From Hyphomicrobiales bacterium (GTDB lineage Bacteria; Pseudomonadota; Alphaproteobacteria; Rhizobiales; Rhizobiaceae), in contig UCHV01000011.1 of the NCBI GenBank assembly GCA_900472395.1, positions 17,804 through 81,803 on the forward strand: a DNA stretch of 64,000 bases, in the 5' to 3' direction. Below are positions 11,566-19,926 of this stretch, piece by piece. The notes under the pieces are model-generated. The model was not told the origin of the DNA. It saw nothing but the letters and a program-made list of their open reading frames with translations, and did not search any database. The stretch's first letter is position 1. Every line of letters starts with the position of its first letter. Made by a program: the position numbers and the translations under genes.

Positions 11566-12756
11566 TCAGCGATCCACCTCCCCGAACACGATATCGAGCG
11601 AACCGAGGATTGCCGTGACGTCGGCCAGCTGGTGACCTGTCGACATGTAATCCATGGCCTGCAGATGCGCGAAACCGGGAGCGCGCAGCTTGCAGCGGTA
11701 TGGCTTGTTGGAACCGTCGGCGACGAGATACACGCCGAATTCGCCCTTCGGCGCTTCGACGGCCGCATAAACTTCGCCCGGCGGTACGTGGAAACCTTCG
11801 GTGTAGAGCTTGAAGTGGTGGATGAGCGCTTCCATCGAACGCTTCATCTCGCCGCGCTTGGGCGGAACCACCTTGCCGTCCGTTGCCGAAATCGGGCCGG
11901 TCTTGGCATCACCCAGCAGGCGGGCAACGCATTGCTTCATGATCTTTACCGATTCGCGCATTTCGGCCATGCGAACGAGGTAACGGTCGAAACAGTCGCC
12001 GTTCTTGCCGATCGGAATGTCGAAATCGAGTTCGGCGTAGCACTCGTAAGGCTGCGACTTGCGCAGGTCCCAGGCAGCGCCCGAACCGCGCACCATGACG
12101 CCCGACATGCTCCAGTTCCACGCCTCTTCCAGCGAGATCACGCCGATATCGACGTTACGCTGCTTGAAGATACGGTTGCCGGTGAGCAGGCCTTCGATAT
12201 CGTCCAAGACCTTGATGAACGGATCGCACCACGCGCCGATATCTTCCACCAGCTGCTGCGGCAGGTCCTGATGGACACCGCCGGGGCGGAAATAGGCTGC
12301 GTGCATACGGGCGCCACAGGCGCGCTCGTAAAAGATCATCAGCTTTTCGCGCTCTTCGAAACCCCAGACCGGCGGGGTCATGGCGCCAACGTCCATGGCC
12401 TGGGTCGTGACGTTCATGATGTGAGACAGGATACGGCCGATTTCCGAATAGAGAACGCGGATAAGCTGGCCGCGGATCGGCACCTGAAGGCCGAGCAGCT
12501 TTTCGATGGCCAGGCAGTAGGCGTGCTCCTGGTTCATCGGCGCGACATAGTCGAGGCGGTCCAGATAAGGCAGAGCCTGCAGATAGGTCTTCGATTCCAT
12601 CAGCTTTTCGGTGCCGCGATGCAGCAGGCCGATATGCGGGTCGACGCGTTCCACGATTTCGCCATCGAGTTCCAGCACAAGACGCAGAACGCCGTGCGCC
12701 GAAGGATGCTCCGGGCCAAAGTTGATCGTGAAATTGCGGACGTTATGTTCAGTCAT
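11566..12756 (-). CDS. nuoD: NADH-quinone oxidoreductase subunit D
   Basis: This 396-residue 49-kDa subunit forms the quinone-binding cavity with NuoB. It begins [22 protein letters not shown], and contains the family motifs [30 protein letters not shown] and the C-terminal [11 protein letters not shown]. Length is normal. The start overlaps the upstream GFA-like gene by 4 bp (ATGA overlap), so the two are translationally coupled. Confidence 0.97.
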   Translation of the reverse strand: MTEHNVRNFTINFGPEHPSAHGVLRLVLELDGEIVERVDPHIGLLHRGTEKLMESKTYLQALPYLDRLDYVAPMNQEHAYCLAIEKLLGLQVPIRGQLIRVLYSEIGRILSHIMNVTTQAMDVGAMTPPVWGFEEREKLMIFYERACGARMHAAYFRPGGVHQDLPQQLVEDIGAWCDPFIKVLDDIEGLLTGNRIFKQRNVDIGVISLEEAWNWSMSGVMVRGSGAAWDLRKSQPYECYAELDFDIPIGKNGDCFDRYLVRMAEMRESVKIMKQCVARLLGDAKTGPISATDGKVVPPKRGEMKRSMEALIHHFKLYTEGFHVPPGEVYAAVEAPKGEFGVYLVADGSNKPYRCKLRAPGFAHLQAMDYMSTGHQLADVTAILGSLDIVFGEVDR

Positions 12757-13184
12757 TGTTGCGCTCCGCCCGTAACCATGGCGATGAATTCGGGACCGGT
12801 CATGTTCTGTGTCATGTTCGAGAACGAATAGCTGGACGGCTTTTCATCCACGAAGATCTGCGATGCGAACGTGAAATCGGACGGGTTATCGAAAGACTGC
12901 AGAGAAACCGCATTATGCGCACCATCCTTGGAACGCCACATGACAGTCGTACCGCAGGCGCTGCAGAAACAGCGCTCACCCCATTCCGACGACGAATAGA
13001 CGCCGAGCGGCGCCCCATCCTGTACTTCTACGCTCTCGCATTCAACCGCGAGAAAGACGCCGCCGGACCAACGGCGGCACATGGAACAGTGGCACGCGCC
13101 AAATTCGCGCACTGCCACCACAGCATCAAAACGGACAGCGCCGCAAAGGCACTGCCCCTGTTCCTTGAGCGCTTCGCCACTCAT
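12753..13184 (-). CDS. GFA/CENP-V family zinc protein inserted between nuoC and nuoD
   Basis: This 143-residue protein has the GFA (glutathione-dependent formaldehyde-activating enzyme-like)/CENP-V zinc fold. Ligand cysteines are visible in three clusters: C12 and C14 (QCLCGAVRF), C31, C33 and C36 (CHCSMC) and C72, C74 and C77 (CFCSACG). It overlaps nuoC by 4 bp and nuoD by 4 bp, so it sits fully inside the complex I translational chain. Most family members have no proven activity; the family name reflects one enzyme, and no formaldehyde role can be claimed here. Any link to complex I is inference from placement. Confidence 0.9.
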   Translation of the reverse strand: MSGEALKEQGQCLCGAVRFDAVVAVREFGACHCSMCRRWSGGVFLAVECESVEVQDGAPLGVYSSSEWGERCFCSACGTTVMWRSKDGAHNAVSLQSFDNPSDFTFASQIFVDEKPSSYSFSNMTQNMTGPEFIAMVTGGAQQ

Positions 13185-13783
13185 GACTGCGCCTTTTCAT
13201 CACCCGGCAGCACGTAATCTGTGCCTTCCCACGGCGATGTGAAGTCGAAATTGCGGAATTCCTGGCGAAGCTCGACCGGCTCATAGACAACCCGCTTGAG
13301 CTGGTCGTCGTAACGAACCTCGACGAAACCGGTGACCGGAAAGTCCTTGCGCAGCGGATGGCCCTGGAACCCGTAATCGGTAACCAGACGGCGCATGTCC
13401 GGGTGACCGGAGAACGGCACGCCGTACAGGTCCCAGATCTCGCGTTCGAACCAGTCGGCACCCTTGTAGACGCCGGTGACCGAGGGAACCGAAACGTCTT
13501 CGGCGACCGACAGCTTCACACGCAGGCGCAGGTTACGCTTGGGCGACAGCAGGTGATAGACGACATCGAAACGCTCAGGACGCTGCGGCCAGTCGACACC
13601 GGACACATCGATGAAGCTGACAAAGCCACCGTGCGGATCATCGCGCAGGAAAGTCATAAGCTCGACGATGCTGTCGCGGTCGGTCGTCAGGTTAAGTTCG
13701 CCATAGGCGATCTCGGACGCCGACACGAGATTGCCGGTCGCTTCGCGGATGTAGGTGGAGAGTTGTTCGAGAACTTCGCTCAT
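13181..13783 (-). CDS. nuoC: NADH-quinone oxidoreductase subunit C
   Basis: This 200-residue peripheral-arm subunit (30-kDa) begins [17 protein letters not shown]. The 30-kDa signature is present as [21 protein letters not shown], with GHPLRKDFP following. It is a separate gene from nuoD, as is usual in alphaproteobacteria. It starts 11 bp after nuoB, and its stop overlaps the start of the GFA-like gene. Confidence 0.97.
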   Translation of the reverse strand: MSEVLEQLSTYIREATGNLVSASEIAYGELNLTTDRDSIVELMTFLRDDPHGGFVSFIDVSGVDWPQRPERFDVVYHLLSPKRNLRLRVKLSVAEDVSVPSVTGVYKGADWFEREIWDLYGVPFSGHPDMRRLVTDYGFQGHPLRKDFPVTGFVEVRYDDQLKRVVYEPVELRQEFRNFDFTSPWEGTDYVLPGDEKAQS

Positions 13784-13794
13784 GACTTGATCCC

Positions 13795-14379
13795 TCAGCG
13801 CTCGATCGTGCCGGTGCGGCGGATCTTCTTCTGCAGCAGGAGCACGCCGTAAAGCAGTGCTTCTGCCGTGGGGGGACAGCCCGGCACGTATATGTCTACC
13901 GGCACGACACGGTCACAACCGCGCACCACCGAATAGGAATAGTGATAATAACCGCCACCATTGGCGCAGGAGCCCATGGAGATAACATAACGCGGCTCCG
14001 GCATCTGGTCGTAGACCTTGCGGAGCGCGGGCGCCATCTTGTTGGTCAGCGTGCCGGCAACGATCATCACGTCCGACTGGCGCGGAGACGCGCGCGGAGC
14101 GACACCAAAGCGCTCCATGTCGTAACGCGGGCCGGACGCCTGCATAAGGCCTTCGACGGCGCAACAGGCCAGACCGAACTGCATCCACATCAGAGAGCCG
14201 GTGCGCGCCCAGGTGATAAGCTCGTCCGTCGTGGTGACGAGAAAGCCCTTGTCGGCGAGCTCGTTGTCGACATCGGTAAAGAACGGATCATTGGCGCCGA
14301 CAGGCTTGCCGGTCGCCGGATCGAGAATACCCTTCGGCTTTTGCGCGACGAGCGTGTTGCCGGTAGCGGTCACTCCCAT
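13795..14379 (-). CDS. nuoB: NADH-quinone oxidoreductase subunit B, N2 cluster
   Basis: This 194-residue subunit (PSST homologue) carries cluster N2, the last before quinone. The ligands are adjacent C72 and C73 ([10 protein letters not shown]), C138 (MGSCANGGG) and C168 (VPGCPPTAE). The ATG at 14379 ([10 protein letters not shown]) lies 9 bp after the nuoA stop region; an in-frame ATG seven codons earlier overlaps the nuoA coding end and is less likely. Length fits rhizobial relatives. Confidence 0.96.
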   Translation of the reverse strand: MGVTATGNTLVAQKPKGILDPATGKPVGANDPFFTDVDNELADKGFLVTTTDELITWARTGSLMWMQFGLACCAVEGLMQASGPRYDMERFGVAPRASPRQSDVMIVAGTLTNKMAPALRKVYDQMPEPRYVISMGSCANGGGYYHYSYSVVRGCDRVVPVDIYVPGCPPTAEALLYGVLLLQKKIRRTGTIER

Positions 14380-14735
14380 TCCAGAGCCCCCTTCTTCCAT
14401 TCGTAGATAAAGCCGATGGTGAGCACGGCGAGGAACACCATCATCGAGCAGAAACCGAACCAGCCCATTTCACCGAAGGACACAGCCCAGGGGAACAGGA
14501 AGGCGACTTCCAGATCGAAGATGATGAACAAGATTGACACCAGGTAAAAGCGGATGTCGAACTTGACGCGCGCGTCATCGAAAGCATTGAAACCGCATTC
14601 GAATGCGGACAGCTTTTCCGGATCGGGAGCCTTGAAGGCAACGGCGAAGGGCGCGATCAAAAGCGCCAGACCGATCACCATGGAAATGCCGATGAAGATC
14701 GCGATCGGGAGATAGGAACTGAGGAGTTCAGTCAT
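14370..14735 (-). CDS. nuoA: NADH-quinone oxidoreductase subunit A, first gene of the nuo operon
   Basis: This 121-residue membrane subunit (ND3 homologue) starts [16 protein letters not shown] at 14735 and has three hydrophobic segments. The family motif [21 protein letters not shown] is nearly complete (conserved Cys loop between helices 1 and 2). Its stop lies just beyond the nuoB start region. Upstream about 700 bp contain no gene, so the operon promoter is expected in 14740-14870. Confidence 0.95.
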   Translation of the reverse strand: MTELLSSYLPIAIFIGISMVIGLALLIAPFAVAFKAPDPEKLSAFECGFNAFDDARVKFDIRFYLVSILFIIFDLEVAFLFPWAVSFGEMGWFGFCSMMVFLAVLTIGFIYEWKKGALEWE

Positions 14736-15443
14736 TGTATTCCATCCCTGCCTGACCGCAAGCGAAGGGCAAACGCCTAACACTTATGCACTGGCCAAGC
14801 GAACGTGCATTGCAACAAGGGCTGACTATCGCAGGATAGCCCCCGGCGCAAGAGGTTTGACCCCCAACCCCCACTCCAAAATGATGCGAAAGACGACGAA
14901 ACGTCGCAGCATGCGCGGGAAAGCCATAAAGCGCCGGGAAAACCCCTTCATGGCCAATTATGACAATGACCGAAAATTATTAACAGGAGCAAAAAACTCA
15001 AGGTTTCCGGGCATTTCTTGCGTTTTGCCAAGCGACAAACGGCAAATGTTTGAATTCACTAAAAAAAATTTTATGCGACGACAGCGCACAGGAAAACACG
15101 CCTAAAAATCAACTTCAGAGTCAGCGGGGACATAACGAATGCAATCAACGGGTTAAGACCCCGACGCAAACAAAATCCGGACTCATGGAGCCCAAATTTT
15201 GGGCAAACCATACCCGAATACCGCATCCAGCCGCGACACCCCTCCCCTACGACGATCACGCAATTGCGAATACGTCCATACCGCAGCGCACTCTGCAGGC
15301 ATGACACGATAGCCAATCCGAGAATCACACGGATGGAACAGAGCCGGACAACGGAAGCCGGCGACAACGCAATGGACTAACGATTTGAATGACTGGAGAA
15401 GACCTGAACGCGTCAGGCAAGGCCGGAAAGGTTTCGAAGAAAA
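14736..15443. other. Gene-free region upstream of the nuo operon
   Basis: About 700 bp between nuoA and the first tRNA-Asp. I see no ORF with a credible ribosome site or family motif; the short frames here look random. The middle (14950-15080) is unusually A-rich for this chromosome. On the minus strand a loose promoter-like pair, TTGCGC and GATAGT about 16 bp apart, lies near 14828-14850 and could drive nuo, but it is weak. A small hairpin (GCCCAAATTTTGGGC) is at 15189-15203. Confidence 0.5.
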
Positions 15444-15520
15444 TGGCGCGAGTGACGGGGCTCGAACCCGCGACCTCCGGCGTGACAGGCCGGCACTCTA
15501 ACCAACTGAGCTACACCCGC
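15444..15520 (-). tRNA. tRNA-Asp (GTC), copy 1
   Basis: The reverse strand folds into a 77-nt tRNA that starts GCGGGTGTAGCTCAG and ends with an encoded CCA. The anticodon stem-loop CCGGCCTGTCACGCCGG has anticodon GTC. The T arm is GCGGGTTCGAGCCCCGT. It is identical to the second copy 63 bp away. Confidence 0.97.
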
Positions 15521-15583
15521 GCATATTTTCTTCGCCTTGCGGCAACTCTCGCATGAGGCGAGAGGTAGACTGAGAAGAGATAG

Positions 15584-15660
15584 TGGCGCGAGTGACGGGG
15601 CTCGAACCCGCGACCTCCGGCGTGACAGGCCGGCACTCTAACCAACTGAGCTACACCCGC
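15584..15660 (-). tRNA. tRNA-Asp (GTC), copy 2
   Basis: A 77-nt tRNA with GTC anticodon and encoded CCA, base-for-base identical to the copy at 15444-15520. Both are on the minus strand and probably come from one transcript read from the promoter-like sequence near 15750. Tandem duplication is the simplest explanation. Confidence 0.97.
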
Positions 15661-15735
15661 ACTTATCTCGAAACGAAGCATTTCTTTTAGAGAAGCTTCC
15701 CTTCATCCGGCGGCCTCAACCGTTCGGATGAGCGC

Positions 15736-15764
15736 TCACTAAGAGGTTCGCGGACGGGTGTCAA
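15736..15764 (-). promoter_or_regulatory. Candidate sigma-70 type promoter for the tRNA-Asp pair
   Basis: On the minus strand a perfect -35 TTGACA (15764-15759) is followed after 17 bp by TAGTGA (15741-15736). It lies about 75 bp upstream of the first tRNA-Asp reached. The -10 is imperfect. Confidence 0.45.
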
Positions 15765-15865
15765 CAAGTTTTGACGACAAAAGAATGACGAAATCAACTT
15801 TCCCCAGCCGGAAGCGATTATCCCCATATCTGTCGCAAATTTTTCAAAAAAATGGAAAAAGCCTC

Positions 15866-15893
15866 TTGCGGATTTCTCCGGTTCCGAATATCT
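15866..15893 (+). promoter_or_regulatory. Candidate promoter of tRNA-Val
   Basis: TTGCGG (15866-15871) and ATATCT (15888-15893) are 16 bp apart, ending about 41 bp before the tRNA. The TTGCGG-type -35 is seen upstream of other stable RNA genes in this window (tRNA-Pro has TTGCGC). Confidence 0.4.
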
Positions 15894-15934
15894 CACGGCC
15901 ACCGACGCGGCGGACATGATCCGGTTGACGCGAA

Positions 15935-16010
15935 GGGCGATTAGCTCAGTTGGTAGAGCGCCTCGTTTACACCGAGGATGTCGGGAGTTCGAGTCTCTCA
16001 TCGCCCACCA
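15935..16010 (+). tRNA. tRNA-Val (TAC)
   Basis: A 76-nt tRNA starting GGGCGATTAGCTCAGTTGG and ending in encoded CCA. The anticodon arm CCTCGTTTACACCGAGG gives anticodon TAC (valine). A TTTTTT tract follows immediately, consistent with termination. The next gene is an unrecognised ORF on the opposite strand. Confidence 0.97.
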
Positions 16011-16103
16011 TTTTTTCCTATTGAAATAAGCTACTTTATTTACATACCACGCAGTTTGCCGAGTTACGGCTTGTGTGCGGTCCATGCGTTGCGAATGATA
16101 TCA

Positions 16104-16820
16104 CTATCTGTGATTTGTCGCGGAGACATGAGCTACCTCCTCTGCTGCTTGAATAATCTCACGGAATGCAGCGTTGGCGTAATAGTAATGACCGCCAATC
16201 GTCTTTGGATTGCTACCCACGGTCAAAAGACCGCGCGCTGAAAGCTCATGAAGCTGCTCCCTAGCCTGAGCGTAATCAATGTGAACTTCCCGTTCTGCGA
16301 AAGCATCAATAATATGCACCGCGTCCAGACATCCTGGCGTAGTACTTTCCCTCTCTGAGGTATGTGTTAGTTCAAAACCTCGTTTACACAACGCCAAGCA
16401 CGAAAGCTGTTCAAAGGGTAGCATTTCGAGCTTGCGCGCCGCCCTGCCGATTTTGCCTGTATCGCCAGGCAAAGCGCCCTCCAACTCCCCAGCAAGGAGC
16501 CGGCCAAGAACCATTAGATTATGACCGTATTCACCAATGCGGACCTGCTCGAAGAACCGATACGCCGCTGGAATATAGAATTGCGCTTGCTCTTCCGAGA
16601 GCACATCAACCCCGCGCTCGTGCAGAAGGTCTATGAGCTTTTGCTGGTATTGCTCGATTCTGATTTCTAGCGCGGCCTGCATGAGTTCTTTTAATGTCGA
16701 TAGTCCGGGCAGACTCGCACAAACGGCACCGGTAATTTTAACAACGGTTCCAGCCCGTTTTACTGGCTGAGGAAAATTCTCGATTGCCACTGACTTAACC
16801 TTATATTTTCTGCTCAACAA
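16104..16820 (-). CDS. Unrecognised protein beside tRNA-Val
   Basis: I do not recognise this 238-residue ORF. It starts MLSRKYKVKSVAIENFPQP and looks mostly helical, with no signal peptide or clear membrane segment. The middle has a Tyr/Phe-rich amphipathic stretch (YIPAAYRFFEQVRIGEYGHN) and a small-residue patch LGRLLAGELEG; the C-terminal part (REQLHELSARGLLTVG) resembles a winged-helix-like end, but this is only an impression. Base composition is visibly more AT-rich than neighbours, which with the tRNA-adjacent position suggests an acquired gene. Sequence from the stop to the tRNA holds no integrase. Confidence 0.7.
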   Translation of the reverse strand: MLSRKYKVKSVAIENFPQPVKRAGTVVKITGAVCASLPGLSTLKELMQAALEIRIEQYQQKLIDLLHERGVDVLSEEQAQFYIPAAYRFFEQVRIGEYGHNLMVLGRLLAGELEGALPGDTGKIGRAARKLEMLPFEQLSCLALCKRGFELTHTSERESTTPGCLDAVHIIDAFAEREVHIDYAQAREQLHELSARGLLTVGSNPKTIGGHYYYANAAFREIIQAAEEVAHVSATNHR

Positions 16821-16873
16821 CTACTCGAACCATGATGTACTGCGCGCCGCTGAGTAGGCAAGCGCTCGCGCCA

Positions 16874-16917
16874 GTATCATCCATGATGCGGGTCCACTCA
16901 AATAATGCGGATGATAC
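16874..16917. repeat. 9-bp inverted repeat in the gap before the phytase-like gene
   Basis: GTATCATCC (16874-16882) and GGATGATAC (16909-16917) are perfect inverted copies separated by 26 bp. There is no T tract, so it is not a standard terminator. It lies upstream of the orphan ORF start, so an operator or the edge of an inserted segment is possible. Confidence 0.4.
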
Positions 16918-16927
16918 GCTAAACGCG

Positions 16928-16956
16928 AAAAGCCGGGCACGCTTCGCGCACCCGGC
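16928..16956 (-). terminator. Rho-independent terminator after the phytase-like gene
   Basis: On the minus strand an 11-bp stem (GCCGGGTGCGC with GCGTGCCCGGC, two G-T pairs, GAA loop) is followed by TTTT. It lies 28 bp after the stop codon of the gene ending at 16984. Confidence 0.75.
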
Positions 16957-16983
16957 CCTCCCCTTCACATCACGTGAAAGCTG

Positions 16984-19173
16984 TTAGTTGGTGACCTTGA
17001 TGTTCACCGGGAAGAACAATGTCTCGCCCGACGAATCGTCCACACCATCGTTGTCGGTCACGGCGAAGGCCTTGCCGGATTTGTCGAAGCCAAAACCTTC
17101 GAGCTTGTCGACGACATAACCGTTGGTGGCGTTCTTCAGATCGGGCAAGAAGTCATGCACTTCTTCCTTGGTCACCACCGGCAGTTCGCCGCCGAGCTTG
17201 GCCGGTTTCAGGTCTTTCAGCGAAACGCGGTAAAGCTTCTTCAGCTTGGCAGCGTCGCCGATGAGGTTGTCGCGCGCGACGATATAGAGGTGGTCGCCGT
17301 TGGCGGTGATTTCAGAGAGACCGACCCAGCCCTTTTCAGCCTTTTCGAGCGGATAACGGACGGCAGCCCATTCCTTCGACTTCGGCTTGTAGGACAGAAG
17401 CTTGGTCTGGCCCTTCGGGTCATCCTTCCACTCGCGCTGCACGGCCATCCACAGGGTCAGGTCATCGCCCGAACCGGTGGTGGTGATGCCTTCCAGGCCA
17501 AAGCGGGTTTCGCCGGCCAGCAGTTCGGACGGCAGGCCGATTTCCGTCTTGATCTCGCCCTTGGCGTTGACGTTGTAGATGCCGTGGCCGACAAGCTTTG
17601 AACTATCGCCTTCAGACGCGAGCCAGAAACCGCCCTTACCATCGAGCGCGATGCCCTCGATATCGAGTTTCTGGGCCGGCTGACCGTTGCGCGTGATGCG
17701 CAGCACGTTGGTGATCTCGGCCGGCTTCTTGGTGGCGTCGATGGTGAAGATCGACGGCTGCATGGCATAGACCGAATCAGACACGGCGTAGAATGTGCCG
17801 TCCTTTTCCGCATCGCCCACGAGACCGGACAGAGCGCCCCAACCGATGACCTTGCCATCCAGATCCTTGGAGACCAGCGTCGGGTAGGCCTTTTCGCCTT
17901 CGGCCAGTTCATACAGCATCACATGCGAGCGCGCGCCGCCGTCTTCGCCGAGATCGGCTTCGTTGGCGGTGGCAAGCAGGTTGCGGCCCGGAATGGCGAC
18001 AGCGCCTTCCGGTGAAATGCCCGAGGGCAGAAGCTGAACGAGTTCAGGCTCGCCACCGGTATCCTTGTAGACGGCGACCATCGAGCCGCGCTCGGAGAGC
18101 ACGAAGAAATATTGCTGGTCACCGAACTTGGCGGCTTCCATGCCTTCCGGCTCGATGCCCTTGTTCTTGGCGCGCTTTTCCGGGAAATGGCCGTGACGGG
18201 CAATTTCGTGCTCGAGCGTCATGCCGGCGTCGTAAAGAACCTTGCCGGAACGATCGAAAATGGTGAAGCCGCGCGAACCGCCCTTGTAATCGCCTTCGTT
18301 GGCGATGACGAGGCGATCGGTGCCGAGCCACTTGACGGCATCCGGCTCGCGCGGAACGGCGGTCAGCTTACCGGTGAAATTGAGCGATCCGTCAGTCTTG
18401 GCGTCGACGCCTTCCAGATCGACCGTGCCGGCGGTGAAGTGGCTGGTGACCTTGGCGGTCTTCGAATCGATGATGATGACGTGGTTGTTTTCCTGCAGCG
18501 TCAGGGCGATTTCGCCATTGGCGTTGATGTTGACGAATTCCGGTTCCGGATCTTCCGGTGCGACGGTGGCAAGACCGGTTACATCAACACGTTTGATGCT
18601 CTCGCAGGCAGGCACGCCGTTCTTCAGCGATACGATCAGCAATTCACCGGCCGGAAGCTGCGGCAGGGCGCCGTCGTTCAGTTCTTCGTCGCGCTGGTTT
18701 TCGATGGCGATGGCGGCAAACGTGCCATCGGGCGCAACCACCACGGAGTCAGGCTGACCTCCGAGATCGCAAGTCATTTCCAGCTTTTTCGACGCGATGT
18801 CGATTACGCCGAGCTTGCCTGCAGGCTTGGTGAAGTCCTTGGTGTTGTCGATGGTGAGGAGAACCTTCGAGCCGGCTGCGGCAACCGAGTTCGGTTCGCC
18901 GTCGATGGCAACGGAACCGCCGGCCTTAGGCGCCTTGGCATCGGTGATATCGATGAAACCGATCGTGCCGCCTGGCGCGTCGGAATAGATCAGCGTGTTG
19001 CCGTCGGCGGTTGCAGTGATGATTTCCGAAGACGTTGCCTTGTCCTCGCCCTTGGGCAGGTTGGAGGCAACGGGGAAAGAAGCGATACGGTTGAACACCT
19101 GCTCGGCGCTGGCCGGCACGGCGACCGAAGCAAGCAATGCGGCCGTCAATGCCGCGCGAAACGAAATTGTCAT
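16984..19173 (-). CDS. Secreted phytase/esterase-like beta-propeller protein
   Basis: This 729-residue protein starts at the ATG at 19173 (MTISFRAALTAALLASVAVPASAEQ), a clear Sec signal peptide cut after ASA; the longer frame upstream adds no family sequence. Residues about 30-290 look like a repeated beta-propeller (LIYSDAPGGTIGFIDI, SVVVAPDGTFAAIA). The C-terminal half matches the esterase-like-activity-of-phytase family (GIEPEGMEAAKFGD, LDIEGIALDGKGGFWLASEG, RFGLEGITTTGSGDDLTLW). It is likely periplasmic. Phosphate-ester or phytate hydrolysis is a family-level inference; the substrate is unknown. It is monocistronic, between the tRNA region and hupB. Confidence 0.85.
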   Translation of the reverse strand: MTISFRAALTAALLASVAVPASAEQVFNRIASFPVASNLPKGEDKATSSEIITATADGNTLIYSDAPGGTIGFIDITDAKAPKAGGSVAIDGEPNSVAAAGSKVLLTIDNTKDFTKPAGKLGVIDIASKKLEMTCDLGGQPDSVVVAPDGTFAAIAIENQRDEELNDGALPQLPAGELLIVSLKNGVPACESIKRVDVTGLATVAPEDPEPEFVNINANGEIALTLQENNHVIIIDSKTAKVTSHFTAGTVDLEGVDAKTDGSLNFTGKLTAVPREPDAVKWLGTDRLVIANEGDYKGGSRGFTIFDRSGKVLYDAGMTLEHEIARHGHFPEKRAKNKGIEPEGMEAAKFGDQQYFFVLSERGSMVAVYKDTGGEPELVQLLPSGISPEGAVAIPGRNLLATANEADLGEDGGARSHVMLYELAEGEKAYPTLVSKDLDGKVIGWGALSGLVGDAEKDGTFYAVSDSVYAMQPSIFTIDATKKPAEITNVLRITRNGQPAQKLDIEGIALDGKGGFWLASEGDSSKLVGHGIYNVNAKGEIKTEIGLPSELLAGETRFGLEGITTTGSGDDLTLWMAVQREWKDDPKGQTKLLSYKPKSKEWAAVRYPLEKAEKGWVGLSEITANGDHLYIVARDNLIGDAAKLKKLYRVSLKDLKPAKLGGELPVVTKEEVHDFLPDLKNATNGYVVDKLEGFGFDKSGKAFAVTDNDGVDDSSGETLFFPVNIKVTN

Positions 19174-19277
19174 GGGGACCCCTCCAAGAATGACAGAGAC
19201 GCCTGCTTGTGGGTCAGTTGCATGACAGCGCGATGACGGTTGTTGCAACCGGTGGCGCGAGGAGAAGTGTTCGCACA

Positions 19278-19303
19278 GAAAAGGCCCGACTTTCGCCGGG
19301 CCT
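19278..19303 (-). terminator. Rho-independent terminator of hupB
   Basis: On the minus strand AGGCCCGGC, a GAAA-containing loop and GTCGGGCCT form a stem followed by TTTT. It lies about 40 bp after the hupB stop. Confidence 0.8.
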
Positions 19304-19343
19304 ATCCTTCATTTTGCACATGCGCGGAATGCGCCGGCAGAAA

Positions 19344-19622
19344 TTACTTGTTGTTGACGGCGTCCTTCAGGCCCTTGCCGGCCGAGAACTTCGGCACGTT
19401 GCGTGCCGGAATGTCAACTTCCGCACCCGTCGACGGGTTACGGCCCTTGGAAGCTTCGCGGCGCGAAACGGAGAAGCTGCCGAAACCGGCGAGACGGATG
19501 TCGCCGCCCTTCTGCAGTTCAGCCTGGACGGTGTCAAAAACAGCGTCGACTGCGGATGCGGCGTCGGTCTTCGACAGGCCAGCCTTTTCGGCAACGGCAG
19601 CAACCAATTCGGTCTTGTTCAT
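19344..19622 (-). CDS. hupB: HU family DNA-binding protein
   Basis: This 92-residue nucleoid protein starts MNKTELVAAVAEKAGLSK and has the complete HU/IHF fold. The beta-arm signature GFGSFSVSRREASKGRNPSTG is followed by VPKFSAGKGLKDAVN. The length equals the standard HU subunit. It lies downstream of lon on the same strand, the usual alphaproteobacterial arrangement, but has its own promoter-like sequence and a terminator separates it from lon. Confidence 0.97.
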   Translation of the reverse strand: MNKTELVAAVAEKAGLSKTDAASAVDAVFDTVQAELQKGGDIRLAGFGSFSVSRREASKGRNPSTGAEVDIPARNVPKFSAGKGLKDAVNNK

Positions 19623-19676
19623 GTTTCCACCCCTTTCAATGGTTTGAAACGTATCAAGTTCAGCTCCGGGGCGACA

Positions 19677-19705
19677 ATTATTTTGAGCGTCCCCTGCGCA
19701 CCCAA
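19677..19705 (-). promoter_or_regulatory. Candidate hupB promoter
   Basis: On the minus strand TTGGGT (19705-19700) and AATAAT (19682-19677) are 17 bp apart, about 55 bp upstream of the hupB ATG. It lies downstream of the lon terminator, so hupB is probably also transcribed alone. Confidence 0.4.
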
Positions 19706-19753
19706 AAGCTCTGGAAACGCCTGAAAAACAAGGGGGGAGCAGTCATTTTTCAC

Positions 19754-19784
19754 AAAAAAGGCCGGCATAAAGCCGGCCTTTTCG
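19754..19784. terminator. Bidirectional-looking terminator after lon
   Basis: An 8-bp GC stem (AAGGCCGGC with GCCGGCCTT, ATAAA loop) is flanked by A and T tracts on both sides. On the minus strand it ends in TTTTTTG, giving a good terminator about 145 bp after the lon stop. Confidence 0.8.
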
Positions 19785-19926
19785 TCAAATAATGTAACTG
19801 GGTGTCCAAAACCGGGAATAAATACCCAAATCGACGGGAAGGCCCGGAAAATAAGGCTTTTCGGCGACGAAGGTGATTCTGCCTGGGGACATTCCGCAGA
19901 TCGCAAACGACCTGCGGAAGCATCAT

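Noticed and set aside
15071..15367. Possible 98-residue gene on the minus strand before tRNA-Asp
   Set aside because: No ribosome site, no domain and odd composition; considered random.
15935..16980. Integrated island with att repeat at tRNA-Val
   Set aside because: No copy of the tRNA 3' end and no integrase were found between the tRNA and the next conserved gene.
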